Origin: Candidatus Melainabacteria bacterium RIFCSPHIGHO2_02_FULL_34_12
GTDB taxonomy: Bacteria > Cyanobacteriota > Vampirovibrionia > 2-02-FULL-35-15
DNA: 48,879 nt
Reading direction: 5' to 3'
NCBI GenBank assembly: GCA_001784555.1
Contig: MFRM01000021.1
Coordinates: 1-48,879, forward strand
Below, one piece after another: positions 15,941 to 24,645 of this stretch (within the stretch, counting starts at the first letter, position 1; each line of letters starts with the position of its first letter). The translations under genes were made by a program, and so were the position numbers. Below the pieces are notes generated by a model that saw only the letters and a program-made list of their open reading frames with translations, was not told where the DNA came from and ran no database searches.

Positions 15941-16751
15941 ATTATTTTATCTTCTTTTATTCTTTTTTTTATATTGCCTGGGAGCTTATTCTCAGTCTTC
16001 AAACCCATTTTTAAAAAGCGATAAACCACGTGGAAATTTATATTCAGCCGACAAGAGATCCGTTTTAATTGTTTTTGACGCCAGCGGAAGCATGGAAGAT
16101 AAAATAAACGGTGAAACTAAAATTCACATTGCAAAAAGGGTTCTGGAAGATGTTTTGCTTAAAGCAACCTCTGACATAAACCTTGGCTTGAGAGTTTATG
16201 GTTTAAGTCAGCCTGCAAATAATCCTTATTTTGACTGCAGTGACTCAAAGCTCTTAGTAGTACCAGGAACTAATAATCGTCGTTCCATTGTTTCTGAAAT
16301 CCAAAAAATATTACCCAGAGGTCTTACTCCTATTACCTATTCTCTGTCACAAGCAGTTCAGGACTTAAGACCTTATAAAGGTGAAAAATCTATTTTATTA
16401 ATAAGTGACGGGCTTGAAACCTGTGGTGGAGATCCATGCCAATTAGCACAAACCTTAGTAACATCAAATATAGATTTAAAAATCGACGTTGTAGGATTTG
16501 GTGTAAAGGACGACTGGGAAGCCCAGCAACAGCTTATGTGCGTTGCACTAAGTACCAATGGTAAATATTATTCAGCTGACAGTGCAGAACAACTTACCCA
16601 GGGACTGACAGAAAGTATTAATAAATCTGTTACAGGAAGAATAATTACTATGCTCAATAAACCAGTAGAAGTTAAAACTGAAGAAACTGCGGGCTATGAA
16701 AATATTCCTGTCATTAAACCAGAAAAATTAGACATCAAGAGAAAAAATTAA
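15924..16751 (+). CDS. Exported von Willebrand factor A domain protein
   Basis: After a signal peptide (KKSKLFYLLLFFFLYCLGAYS) comes a VWA domain with a complete MIDAS site: DASGSM, a later threonine in LTPITYSLSQA, and SDGLETCGGDPC. Four cysteines suggest disulfides outside the cytoplasm. The frame is open from an ATG at 15861, but that would bury the signal peptide. A TTG at 15924 gives MTKKSKLFYLLL, a textbook signal sequence, overlapping the CcoS-like gene by 17 bases. VWA proteins bind partners through metal; the ligand here is unknown. The 3' end overlaps a convergent gene by 24 bases. Confidence 0.82.
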   Translation: MTKKSKLFYLLLFFFLYCLGAYSQSSNPFLKSDKPRGNLYSADKRSVLIVFDASGSMEDKINGETKIHIAKRVLEDVLLKATSDINLGLRVYGLSQPANNPYFDCSDSKLLVVPGTNNRRSIVSEIQKILPRGLTPITYSLSQAVQDLRPYKGEKSILLISDGLETCGGDPCQLAQTLVTSNIDLKIDVVGFGVKDDWEAQQQLMCVALSTNGKYYSADSAEQLTQGLTESINKSVTGRIITMLNKPVEVKTEETAGYENIPVIKPEKLDIKRKN

Positions 16752-17675
16752 AAACCTATGTAAAGTACCCGATGGTATTTCTCTTGCTTCTACATTCACA
16801 TTAAAATTACCAACTAAACTTGCTATGGCATCTAATGTGGAAGGATGAAAGGAATCAACACTAACTTCATCAGGCTCAATAAATCCTTCATCAAATGCTA
16901 CTGAATACCCATTGTTAAGAAAAAATGATACTAATGGTGGAGTAATTTCATCTATATCAGCTTCATTTAATATTGTAAAATCTAAAATTACTTCATTTTC
17001 TTTCCCGGGACTAATTGTGAATGTAATCTCACTTCCAATATTCAGTTGATCTTTTTTTACAATATTTACTGATTTACCATTTCTAATTTCTGCTTTTATA
17101 CTTTTAAATTCTTCATCCCATGGACCATAACCTTCTAATATAATATGAGTGTTTTCTTCTGCACCTGAAGTTACAGGAAAGCCTGACTGGCTAAGAGCAG
17201 TATTATTTAATACTAGCCATGAACATTCTTCTGTTGTCATGCCAGTTAGTAAGTGATCTTCTTCATGTTGTCCATTTATTGGCTTAAGAAGAACTATTAT
17301 TTCACCCGAGGTAAATAATCTTAAAATTAGATTTGGTTTTCTGTATTCTTTTTTAACCGTAAAGTCTTGATTGTCAATTTCGAATAATCTATCCAGCAAA
17401 TCTCCATTTATAAATTCATTTGCAAGGAATTCTGCTCTTGGAGATTTTTTGCCAAAATTTATTTCAACAATTCTGCCTTTTTTCAATGAATCATTTAAAT
17501 GAAAAAGAAAAAAATCACTGTAAATAGCTTCACCCTTTTTAAGCTTAAATAAATCTACTGAATCGCTCCTGGTAAGGCAAAAATTATCCTTATCAATTCT
17601 AGAATTCCTAGACTTTGGCCTATGCACTTTAGACATGCCATGAGGACTAAATTCAATTAGTTCTGTTCTTAACAT
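16728..17675 (-). CDS. Hypothetical protein, 315 aa
   Basis: Not recognised. No signal peptide or transmembrane helix is evident. The protein is rich in alternating hydrophobic and charged residues, suggesting beta-structure, with a possible C-terminal domain (from about residue 200). Cysteines are rare. It is convergent with the VWA gene, overlapping by 24 bases, and is followed upstream by purC-purS on the same strand with a 55-base gap. No function is proposed. Confidence 0.7.
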   Translation of the reverse strand: MLRTELIEFSPHGMSKVHRPKSRNSRIDKDNFCLTRSDSVDLFKLKKGEAIYSDFFLFHLNDSLKKGRIVEINFGKKSPRAEFLANEFINGDLLDRLFEIDNQDFTVKKEYRKPNLILRLFTSGEIIVLLKPINGQHEEDHLLTGMTTEECSWLVLNNTALSQSGFPVTSGAEENTHIILEGYGPWDEEFKSIKAEIRNGKSVNIVKKDQLNIGSEITFTISPGKENEVILDFTILNEADIDEITPPLVSFFLNNGYSVAFDEGFIEPDEVSVDSFHPSTLDAIASLVGNFNVNVEAREIPSGTLHRFLIFSLDV

Positions 17676-17730
17676 ATTTGCTACAAATTGCTTGTTATTG
17701 TACCAAATATAGTTTTTTTAAAAGCAATGA

Positions 17731-18750
17731 TTAATCAATTTCTATCTTATAATCTTCAATTACAGGATTTGCAAGCAGTTTTTCGCACATTTCTTTAACA
17801 TGTACCTGTGCTTTTTCTTTTGATTCAGATTTTAATTTAAATACAATTTCCTTACCTATTTTTAAATCAATAACTTCTGAATAACTAAGTGACTTTAAAG
17901 CTTTTTCAACTGCCTGACCTTGAGGATCCAGGATGTCAGCCTTTGGAAGAATCTGGACTCTGACATTATAGGATTGTGAACTCGCCGGTTCGCCGGTTCG
18001 CCGTCTCGCCGGTTCGTTTTTAAGTCCTTCCTTCACCCTCTTCAACATTTCCCCATAAGCACCTTCTACATTTCCAAGATCCTGCCTAAATCTGTCCTTA
18101 TCAAGTTTTTCATTTGTCTTTGCATCCCAAAATCTAAAATTGTCAGGTGAAAGCTCATCAGCTAAAAGCAAATTACTATCTTTATCAGTTCCATATTCTA
18201 ATTTAAAATCTACAACCTTAATTCCTACATTTAAGAAAAACTCCTTAAATATTTCATTTATCTTAAGTGTACGTTCAGAAATAATATCCAATGTTTTATT
18301 GTCTGCAACTTCCAAAGCATTAATAATATAAGCTCTTGTCAAAAGTGGATCTCCAAGCTCATCATTTTTATAACTAAATTCTACAATTGGTGACTTAAGA
18401 ACTTTTCCTTCTTTTATTCCAAGTCTTTTACAGAGACTTCCTGCTGCAATATTTCGGACTATCACTTCAAGTGGAATAATTTTTACTCTTTTAATGAGAA
18501 GTTCATTGTCAGCAATTTGTTTTATAAAATGTGTTTTAATTCCATCTTGTTCAAGCAAATTAAATAAAAGAGTTGACATGGTAGCATTGACTTTGCCTTT
18601 ATTTTGAATTTCACCTTTTTTCTGGGCATTAAATGCTGTAGCACTGTCACGGAAGTAGGCCCGAAGGACTTCAGGAGTTTCAGTTTCAAAAAGGTCTTTT
18701 GCTTTGCCGGAATATATTGGCTTCATAGTGGTTGTTTGCATAAGAAACAT
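17731..18750 (-). CDS. purC-purS: PurC-PurS fusion: SAICAR synthase with C-terminal FGAM synthase subunit PurS
   Basis: Residues 9-240 are SAICAR synthase: IYSGKAKDLF, the FRDSATAFNAQKKG nucleotide region, VIVRNIAAGS and a later DFKLEYG. Residues 259-339 match PurS, the small structural subunit of FGAM synthase: NVRVQILPKADILDPQGQAVEKAL, IGKEIVFKL and the ending CEKLLANPVIEDYKIE. The two normally separate proteins are joined by a linker, EPARRRTGEPASS, encoded by an octamer array. ATG codons at 18741 and 18726 are alternative starts, and the latter matches usual PurC length. purQ, whose product partners PurS, is at 30.2 kb. Confidence 0.93.
   Translation of the reverse strand: MFLMQTTTMKPIYSGKAKDLFETETPEVLRAYFRDSATAFNAQKKGEIQNKGKVNATMSTLLFNLLEQDGIKTHFIKQIADNELLIKRVKIIPLEVIVRNIAAGSLCKRLGIKEGKVLKSPIVEFSYKNDELGDPLLTRAYIINALEVADNKTLDIISERTLKINEIFKEFFLNVGIKVVDFKLEYGTDKDSNLLLADELSPDNFRFWDAKTNEKLDKDRFRQDLGNVEGAYGEMLKRVKEGLKNEPARRRTGEPASSQSYNVRVQILPKADILDPQGQAVEKALKSLSYSEVIDLKIGKEIVFKLKSESKEKAQVHVKEMCEKLLANPVIEDYKIEID
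17983..18014 (-). repeat. Tandem octamer array at the PurC-PurS junction
   Basis: On the plus strand: CGCCGGTT (17983), CGCCGGTT (17991), CGCCGTCT (17999) and CGCCGGTT (18007), plus CG. Read in the gene's sense it is AACCGGCG and encodes EPARRRTGEPA, exactly between the end of PurC and the start of PurS. Confidence 0.92.
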
Positions 18751-18762
18751 TTTATCGTATCA

Positions 18763-18840
18763 TGTCATTCTGAGCGACAGCAAAGAATCTTATAACGTTA
18801 GGAGACCCTTCGCTAAGGCTCAGGGTGACACTTCGTGTCA
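18763..18840. repeat. Inverted-repeat element, TGTCATTCTGAGC family, reaching the nuoD stop
   Basis: TGTCATTCTGAGC at 18763-18775 pairs with GCTCAGGGTGACA at 18818-18830 with two mismatches. A small perfect hairpin, TGACAC-TTC-GTGTCA (18826-18840), continues into the nuoD stop codon. The element occupies the nuoD-purC gap and could act as a terminator or processing site. Confidence 0.75.
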
Positions 18841-20061
18841 TCTATCTACATCGGGAAGTATGACATCTAAACTACTAAAAATTGCAACAACATCAGCAAC
18901 TGGATGACCTTTAATAAGATCTGGAAGAATTGAAACATTATTAAAAGAAGGGGAACGCCATTTAATTCTGTAGGGCACTGAAGTTCCATCAGCAATTAAA
19001 TGCACACCAAGTTGACCTCTTGGAGATTCAACTGCTGCATAAGCTTCACCAGGACTACACTTAAAACCCATCGGTACATTTTTGCCTTTTGCTAATACCA
19101 TTAAATCTTCAGGTTTATAAACTGGATTATCACCGCTAGTAAGTTCTGTTTTATTTTTTTCAAAATCTTCAGTATCTCCGCCAGGAAGTTTGTCAATTGC
19201 CTGAGCAATTAATTTTGCTGATTCTCTAAGTTCCTGTATTCTGCATGCATATCTTGCATTTGTATCACCTTTAGTTAAGATAGGTACTTTAAAATCCAGT
19301 TGATCATAAATTGAATATGGTTTGTATTTCCTTAAATCAAGATTTATCCCCGACGCACGAAGGCTTGGACCTGTTACACCTCGGTCTAATGCTAATTCCG
19401 GACTCAAATGTCCGACGTTTTGTGTACGAACAAGAAAAATAGGATTTTTAGTAGCAATAGCTTCATATTCATCTACATATTTTAAAAAATCGGTAGTAAT
19501 CCATTTTCTTACTTTTTTTGTCCATCCTTTTGGAAGATCTTTAAACACCCCACCAATCCGGATGTAATTAAACATCATTCTCTGACCGGAGACCTCCTCC
19601 AGAAATGAAAGTATGGTTTCTCTGTCACGAAATGTATAAAAAGGAAATCCCATCATTGCTCCAAGATCAAGCATAAATATTCCAAGCCACAGCAAATGAG
19701 AAATAATTCTATTTAACTCTGAACATATTACTCTTATATATTCAGCTCTGAGAGGAACTTTTATTCCTGTAATTTTTTCTGCTGCCATAATATATGCATG
19801 GCTGTCTGACATTCCTGCAAGATAGTCAACCCTGTCTACTAAAGCCTGATATTGAACATAAGTTCTATTCTGTCCTAGCCATTCCATGCCTCTGTGAAGG
19901 TATCCTATTACTGGTTCACAGCTTTTTACTATTTCACCATCAAGTCTTAAAATGAGTCTCAATACGCCATGCGTAGAGGGATGCTGTGGTCCCATATTAA
20001 TGATCATCTCATCGGTTCGAAAAGCTTTTTTTGTTTGGTTTGTATCTTTAACTACTGACAA
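18838..20061 (-). CDS. nuoD: NADH-quinone oxidoreductase subunit D
   Basis: The 49-kDa quinone-site subunit of complex I. Characteristic stretches are MGPQHPSTHGVLRL, YLHRGMEWLGQ, YVQYQALVDRVDYL, DRGVTGPSLRASG and, near the end, SIVPDLIKG-type (SILPDLIKGHPVADVVAIFSS). The length (407 aa) is normal. The frame starts with TTG at 20061, preceded by AGAAAGGT about ten bases upstream. It is the last of the nuoABCD genes. The downstream complex I genes (nuoE-N) are not here, so the complex is encoded at several loci. Confidence 0.95.
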   Translation of the reverse strand: MSVVKDTNQTKKAFRTDEMIINMGPQHPSTHGVLRLILRLDGEIVKSCEPVIGYLHRGMEWLGQNRTYVQYQALVDRVDYLAGMSDSHAYIMAAEKITGIKVPLRAEYIRVICSELNRIISHLLWLGIFMLDLGAMMGFPFYTFRDRETILSFLEEVSGQRMMFNYIRIGGVFKDLPKGWTKKVRKWITTDFLKYVDEYEAIATKNPIFLVRTQNVGHLSPELALDRGVTGPSLRASGINLDLRKYKPYSIYDQLDFKVPILTKGDTNARYACRIQELRESAKLIAQAIDKLPGGDTEDFEKNKTELTSGDNPVYKPEDLMVLAKGKNVPMGFKCSPGEAYAAVESPRGQLGVHLIADGTSVPYRIKWRSPSFNNVSILPDLIKGHPVADVVAIFSSLDVILPDVDR

Positions 20062-20082
20062 TTTTATTTACCTTTCTATTAT

Positions 20083-20643
20083 TTATCTATCAAAATGCTT
20101 ACTTAAAGTTTTTTCAGCAAGCAGGGTTTCTGTAAGCGGATGTGGTCCATTTAAAGAATCCGCAGGAGGAATGTAATCTTTTCTAAGTGGAAATCCTTCC
20201 CAGTTTTCCGGATTTAAAATTCTCTTTAAATTAGGATGTCCTGTATAAATAATTCCCATCATGTCAAAAGCTTCACGCTCATACCAGTCGGCAGTAGACC
20301 AGATATGACTAATAGTAGGAACAATTGGATTTTCTTTTGGAACTGTTACCTTTATCCGGACTGATTTTTTGGTTTTTGTAGAAGTAATTAGATATATAGA
20401 CTGATAACCTTTTTTAACTTCACATGAAGTCAATAGAAGAAGAAGATCAAAACCTGAATCTTTAAGCGTACTTGTGGCATTTACTAAATCTTTTGTATCA
20501 AGTTCAAGCATCTCAAGACCATCAGCATCATTACCAAGAGCAGTTGAGTTAATCCCTTTACTTTTAAGCATTAAACCTATTTCTCCTAGAGAAGGTACTG
20601 GTTTAGATTCAGGTGATTGTTCTACTGTTTGCTCTGCTGACAT
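20083..20643 (-). CDS. nuoC: NADH-quinone oxidoreductase subunit C
   Basis: The 30-kDa subunit of the complex I peripheral arm. The typical tail IWSTADWYEREAFDMMGIIYTGHPNLKRIL, then GFPLRKDY, is present. About 20 N-terminal residues (rich in E, S, P) precede the conserved fold. It starts 15 bases after nuoB and is followed by nuoD after 21 bases, consistent with one operon. It is a stand-alone NuoC, not fused to NuoD as in enteric bacteria. Confidence 0.94.
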   Translation of the reverse strand: MSAEQTVEQSPESKPVPSLGEIGLMLKSKGINSTALGNDADGLEMLELDTKDLVNATSTLKDSGFDLLLLLTSCEVKKGYQSIYLITSTKTKKSVRIKVTVPKENPIVPTISHIWSTADWYEREAFDMMGIIYTGHPNLKRILNPENWEGFPLRKDYIPPADSLNGPHPLTETLLAEKTLSKHFDR

Positions 20644-20658
20644 TTTAAATTTCTTTCT

Positions 20659-21306
20659 TTAGTTTTTTACTGCTTCGCCGGTTCGCTCCATCGCCGTTCC
20701 GCCGGTTCGTTCTTCATACGGATACGGTAATCCGGTTAATTCATCTACATAAGTTACAGGATGATGATCTTTTGCATATCTTCTTCTGGATGCAAGTGAT
20801 TCATTTCTAATTTTTCTCTGCAAGGTCATAAGAGCATGAAGTAAACCTTCAGGACGAGGCGGACAACCAGGTAAATAAACATCTACCGGAATAATTCTAT
20901 CCACGCCCTGAACCACACAATATGAATCATGAAACATACCACCAGTGACAGTACATGCGCCCATTGCAATTACATATTTAGGTTCAGGCATTTGTTCATA
21001 AAGTCTAATTAGTGCCGGTGCCATTTTTCTGGTAATAGTTCCTGCTGTAATAATTAAATCTGCTTGTCTTGGAGTAGCTCTAAAAACCTCAGAACCAAAC
21101 CTTGAAATATCAAATTTACTCATGCCGGTAGACATCATTTCTATAGCACAACATGATGTACCAAAAGTAAGAGGCCATACAGAGTTTGATCTAGCCCAAT
21201 TATAAATTACATCCAGAAAACTTGACATGGCAGTAACAATTACATTTCCCTTTAAGTCTTCAGGTACTGGTTTTCCGGGTATTGTAATTTTTTTATTTTC
21301 TGTCAT
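20659..21306 (-). CDS. nuoB: NADH-quinone oxidoreductase subunit B
   Basis: Carries cluster N2, the last iron-sulfur centre before quinone. The cysteine pattern is intact: adjacent cysteines in [10 protein letters not shown], then [10 protein letters not shown] and [14 protein letters not shown]. The N-terminal ~180 residues are ordinary. The C-terminal tail, [18 protein letters not shown], is encoded by a degenerate octamer array and ends the protein. It is therefore a repeat-derived extension beyond the fold. The gene sits between nuoA (47 bases) and nuoC (15 bases). Confidence 0.95.
   Translation of the reverse strand: MTENKKITIPGKPVPEDLKGNVIVTAMSSFLDVIYNWARSNSVWPLTFGTSCCAIEMMSTGMSKFDISRFGSEVFRATPRQADLIITAGTITRKMAPALIRLYEQMPEPKYVIAMGACTVTGGMFHDSYCVVQGVDRIIPVDVYLPGCPPRPEGLLHALMTLQRKIRNESLASRRRYAKDHHPVTYVDELTGLPYPYEERTGGTAMERTGEAVKN
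20676..20707 (-). repeat. Octamer array forming the NuoB C-terminus
   Basis: Plus-strand units: CGCCGGTT (20676), CGCTCCAT (20684), CGCCGTTC (20692) and CGCCGGTT (20700), plus CG. In sense they encode the tail [14 protein letters not shown]. The outer units are intact and the inner two are diverged, so this copy looks older than the one in purC-purS. Confidence 0.88.
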
Positions 21307-21353
21307 TGTTTTCTACCTGCAGTTAGAATTATAACTACATTCATTGATTAATC

Positions 21354-21728
21354 TTAATCAAAGTCCAAAACACCTTTTCTCCAGGCATATACAAGCCCAA
21401 GCATAAGAATAAATACAAAAATAAATGCTTCAACTATAAGATAGACCTTATTTACTGCTATATCAAAAATAACTGCCCAGGGTACCAGAAATATGAATTC
21501 AACATCAAAAACTATGAACATCAGAGCAAATAAATAATACCTAACGTCAAATTGAATATTTGTATCGTGAAATGCTTTCATTCCACATTCATATGATTCA
21601 GTTTTAACCTGGGTAGGGTTCTGAATACTAAATATTTTCTGAATGGTGAGTGAAAGCATAAGCAGTGTAAGACCAAGTACAAAACCTACTATTGTAAAAG
21701 TTGCAATTTGTGCTAGCTGGGATGACAT
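21354..21728 (-). CDS. nuoA: NADH-quinone oxidoreductase subunit A
   Basis: Small complex I membrane subunit with three transmembrane helices. The family signature YECGMKAFHDTNIQFDVRYYLFALMFIVFDVEFIFLVPWAV is present around residues 45-85 (the conserved cysteine is in ECG, and the acidic pair in FDVEF). The length of 124 aa is normal. It heads the nuoABCD run on the reverse strand. Upstream lies a 74-base gap containing remnants of the octamer repeat. Confidence 0.95.
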   Translation of the reverse strand: MSSQLAQIATFTIVGFVLGLTLLMLSLTIQKIFSIQNPTQVKTESYECGMKAFHDTNIQFDVRYYLFALMFIVFDVEFIFLVPWAVIFDIAVNKVYLIVEAFIFVFILMLGLVYAWRKGVLDFD

Positions 21729-21783
21729 GTTTTATTTATAACATATTTTATAAAGGCAAAATGTTCTATACATTTCTATAGTC

Positions 21784-21799
21784 ACGATACACCGATACG
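21784..21799. repeat. Intergenic octamer-repeat remnant
   Basis: About two degenerate units (CACGATA, CACCGATA, then CGTCC) immediately downstream of the AIM24-family stop codon. It is the only octamer copy here lying wholly outside a gene, and it ends in CGTCC as does the purQ copy. Confidence 0.6.
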
Positions 21800-21802
21800 T
21801 CC

Positions 21803-22516
21803 TCAGTCTCCTCCAAATATTCTGCCTACACCACTTAATATACTGCCATTACCACCACCCATAGCTGAACGCATAAATCGTGACCAAGGTAATGACTGAA
21901 GAATAATTTTGCCAGGGCCTGTAAGAGTAGAAAGAAATAGTCCCTCCCCTCCTAAAAAAGCAGTCTTTAAACTTTTTATTCTTTTTACATCATAGTTAAC
22001 AGTATCCTCAAATGCCACTACACAACCAGTGTCTATTTGTACAGTTTCATTTTCAGAAAGAACTTTCTCTACAGCATATCCTCCGCAATTAATAAAGACT
22101 TTACCATTACCGGTAAATTTTTCAAGTATAAATCCTTCTCCGCCAAAAAATCCTACTTTAAATTTTTTTATAAAACTTATATTAATTCCAATATTTCCAT
22201 ATGCAAATAAAAAACTGTCTTTTTGAGCCTGCCATGTTTTAGCATCATTAATTTCAAGCTCAAGAATTTTCCCGGGATATGGTGGAGCAAAAGCAACTTT
22301 ACAACCGGTAGTCTTGGACTTAAATAAAGGAAGCATGAAAGATTCACCTAAAAAAACTCTTTTTAGTCCTCCTACCCATCCGCCCGGCATCCGAAGATCC
22401 ATTTCTACATTACCTTCCATGTAAAACATACTTCCTGCATCAGCCTGAACAAACTCACCTTCCTTCAGCTCAACCTCTGCTATTTGCATGTCATCACCAA
22501 GGATTTTATACTGCAT
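21803..22516 (-). CDS. AIM24 / TIGR00266 family protein
   Basis: A beta-rich protein without a signal peptide. Characteristic family features are an early MQIAEVELKEGEFVQADAGSMFYMEG, repeated FFGGEGFILEKFTGNGKVFI and FLGGEGLFLSTLTGPGKIIL, and a glycine-rich C-terminus (MGGGNGSILSGVGRIFGGD). Function is unknown in bacteria; the fold resembles a trefoil of tryptophan-RNA-attenuator type. GGAGATT precedes the ATG. It lies between the TPR gene (36-base gap) and nuoA. Confidence 0.85.
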   Translation of the reverse strand: MQYKILGDDMQIAEVELKEGEFVQADAGSMFYMEGNVEMDLRMPGGWVGGLKRVFLGESFMLPLFKSKTTGCKVAFAPPYPGKILELEINDAKTWQAQKDSFLFAYGNIGINISFIKKFKVGFFGGEGFILEKFTGNGKVFINCGGYAVEKVLSENETVQIDTGCVVAFEDTVNYDVKRIKSLKTAFLGGEGLFLSTLTGPGKIILQSLPWSRFMRSAMGGGNGSILSGVGRIFGGD

Positions 22517-22552
22517 TTATAATCTCCTTTAACTAATTTAAAAATTTAAATT

Positions 22553-23755
22553 TTAATTACGCTTATTAGTATACTCTGACACAAATTCATTGTTTAAATA
22601 AAGCTTAGCATTAATATAAGCAGTATCATTAACCGGATTCCGTGATGTCACTTCAATAATTTGATCTAAATCACTGTTATTTATATCTGCTTCGTATACA
22701 TCTACCCATTTTTTATCTTTTTCTAAAAAAATAATTTTATATTTTTCAAGGACTGTATCTGATACCGGTTTTATCTTAAATGCAAGAGACGGATAAGAAT
22801 AGTCCCCAATCATTGCCAGCATTAAATTTGCATCTGATATTTTATATTTTTTATTCAAGTATAAAATTTTATTTAAGAGTGTAGTCTTTTTAGGATTATC
22901 TTCAATGCTTGAAAGAAGTAATTTAACTTTTTCAAGATATTCTGTTTTATTGTTTTGATTTTTTGAAGCAATTGCTGCATCTTTAAGCACATTAGCATAT
23001 GTAAGTTTGTAATTTACATTATCCGGATCCAGTGAGATTGCTTCTTCAAAATGTCTTTGAGCAAGTCCAATTTTGTCGAGTTTACCGTATACAATTCCTT
23101 CTTGAAAATTTAATTCAGCATTTCTTCCTATAGTTCGAGCTTTTTTTAAAATGTCTAAAGCCTCTATATATTTTTTCTCATTACTGAGGGATTCAGCTAT
23201 ATGAAAATATTCAGGGAGGAGCAGAGCTTTAATCCCCTCTTTTAATTCAGTATCTTTTAATTCATATGCAATGTTATATGCTTTCTCCCAAAGCACAAGG
23301 GAATATTCAGGAAGTATCCGCCCAATGGAAACATAATTTTTTGCAGCACGTTTTGATACTTCTTCTTTGTTTTGGCTTACCATATACTTTTGTGCGAAGA
23401 ATCTTGTAAGTGATTTATTACCGACATTAAGATTTGCAATTGCCAGATCAACTAAAAAATCCTGCAACAGTTTATTATCTTTTAAAAGAGGTATTGTATC
23501 CTTTGAAAGGATGGCTTTATTTGCAAGTTCAATCTCTCCAAGCAAAAAATAACTCTTTGCTAGAGCAAAGTTTATTTTATGATTTTTAGGGTGTACTTCT
23601 ACTCCCTTTTCAAGGACCCTTACTGCTTTTGCGATTTTGCCACTACTCAGATGAGCATTGCTTTCAAGCAAATACCTATTAGGGGTACTAAACCAATAAA
23701 ACAAAATTCCAGATAGAGCCAATAATAAAAATAAAATAAAAAAGCTTTTTTTCAT
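22553..23755 (-). CDS. Membrane-anchored TPR-repeat protein
   Basis: A single N-terminal transmembrane helix (KKSFFILFLLLALSGILFYWF) is followed by tetratricopeptide-like helical repeats from about residue 35 (for example ANAHLSSGKIAKAVRVLEKGVEVHPKN-type and AQRHFEEAISLDPDNVNYKL). The final ~100 residues are beta-rich and unrecognised. An in-frame ATG at 23776 gives a 407-residue form; the ATG at 23755 (MKKSFFIL) gives a cleaner membrane signal and is preferred. Likely a scaffold on the periplasmic side. Confidence 0.8.
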   Translation of the reverse strand: MKKSFFILFLLLALSGILFYWFSTPNRYLLESNAHLSSGKIAKAVRVLEKGVEVHPKNHKINFALAKSYFLLGEIELANKAILSKDTIPLLKDNKLLQDFLVDLAIANLNVGNKSLTRFFAQKYMVSQNKEEVSKRAAKNYVSIGRILPEYSLVLWEKAYNIAYELKDTELKEGIKALLLPEYFHIAESLSNEKKYIEALDILKKARTIGRNAELNFQEGIVYGKLDKIGLAQRHFEEAISLDPDNVNYKLTYANVLKDAAIASKNQNNKTEYLEKVKLLLSSIEDNPKKTTLLNKILYLNKKYKISDANLMLAMIGDYSYPSLAFKIKPVSDTVLEKYKIIFLEKDKKWVDVYEADINNSDLDQIIEVTSRNPVNDTAYINAKLYLNNEFVSEYTNKRN

Positions 23756-23778
23756 GTATAGATATTGTACACTCATTT

Positions 23779-23804
23779 AGAGTGGAGAGTTGAGAGATGA
23801 GATT
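23779..23804 (+). repeat. Degenerate heptamer repeat upstream of gmk
   Basis: AGTGGAG, AGTTGAG, AGATGAG form three degenerate 7-base units just before the gmk start. They may contribute purine-rich sequence to the leader. Listed because it is a different repeat period from the octamers. Confidence 0.4.
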
Positions 23805-23809
23805 TTTAT

Positions 23810-24400
23810 ATGGCAAGTCCTAAAGGTAAAGTTTTTGTACTTACTGGTCCCTCCGGAGTAGGGAAGGGTACCATTGTCGAACGATTATTTAAAAAAGTCA
23901 ACAATATATACCTCTCTGTTTCAGCCACCACTCGGGAAAAAAGAGAAGGCGAAAAAGAAGGAATTAATTATTTTTTTAAATCAAAAGAAGAATTTAAGAA
24001 AATGGTTGATGACAATGAATTCTTAGAATGGGCAGAATTTGCCGGGGACTTTTATGGAACTCCTAAATTTTATGTAAATAATTATCTTTCATGTGGTAAG
24101 GATGTATTACTTGAGATTGAATTACAGGGAGCTAAACAAATCAAACAAAAATGTCCTGATGCAATTTTAATATTCCTGGCACCACCGACTTTTGAAGCTC
24201 TTGAGGAAAGGCTAATAAAGAGACAGACAGAATCAGTTGAAAAAGTCAAAGTCAGGCTTAAAAAAGCAAAAGAAGAAATGAAAGAAATAAAGCTTTTTCA
24301 TTATCTGGTAATAAATGACAAGTTGGACGAAGCTGTAGAAAATGTAATTAGTATTATATTATCAGAACGTTGTAGAATAAAACAAGAAACTCAGAATTGA
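23810..24400 (+). CDS. gmk: Guanylate kinase
   Basis: Phosphorylates GMP to GDP. It shows the P-loop GPSGVGKGT (residues about 13-21), the GMP-binding SATTREKREGEKEG(I)NYFF stretch and the lid region with RL(I)KRQTESVEKVKVRL. The length of 196 aa is normal. Downstream rpoZ starts 11 bases after the stop, an arrangement (gmk-rpoZ-coaBC) common in many bacteria. Confidence 0.96.
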   Translation: MASPKGKVFVLTGPSGVGKGTIVERLFKKVNNIYLSVSATTREKREGEKEGINYFFKSKEEFKKMVDDNEFLEWAEFAGDFYGTPKFYVNNYLSCGKDVLLEIELQGAKQIKQKCPDAILIFLAPPTFEALEERLIKRQTESVEKVKVRLKKAKEEMKEIKLFHYLVINDKLDEAVENVISIILSERCRIKQETQN

Positions 24401-24411
24401 AGGAGGAAATA

Positions 24412-24603
24412 ATGTCAATGAATAAATTACTGACTGACTTACTTGAAGAAGCTGATAACAGATATGAACTTGTACTTAAAGTAGCTCAGCTAGCCAAACA
24501 AATAAAAGAAGAGACGAAAGAACTTGAAGGCACAACTAATCCTGTAATTCAGTCACTGCAAGAAATTGCAGCTCAGAGAGACGGGACTTTATTAGTTGAC
24601 TAA
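24412..24603 (+). CDS. rpoZ: RNA polymerase omega subunit
   Basis: Small omega protein of about 63 residues, MSMNKLLTDLLEEADNRYEL, followed by VLKVAQLAKQIKEE and NPVIQSLQEIA. AGGAGG at 24401-24406, five bases before the ATG at 24412, fixes the start; an in-frame ATG at 24397 lies upstream of this ribosome binding site. Position between gmk and coaBC, as in many genomes, supports the call, because omega is weakly conserved. Confidence 0.85.
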   Translation: MSMNKLLTDLLEEADNRYELVLKVAQLAKQIKEETKELEGTTNPVIQSLQEIAAQRDGTLLVD

Positions 24604-24645
24604 GCCTTGCTACATAGGGTTTTGTTTATATAGTTTTAGTATCCA

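Noticed and set aside
17731-18750. PurC and PurS as two genes separated by a missed frameshift
   Set aside because: The frame is continuous from PurC through the linker to PurS, with no stop or frame change; a fusion is the simpler reading, though raw reads would confirm it.
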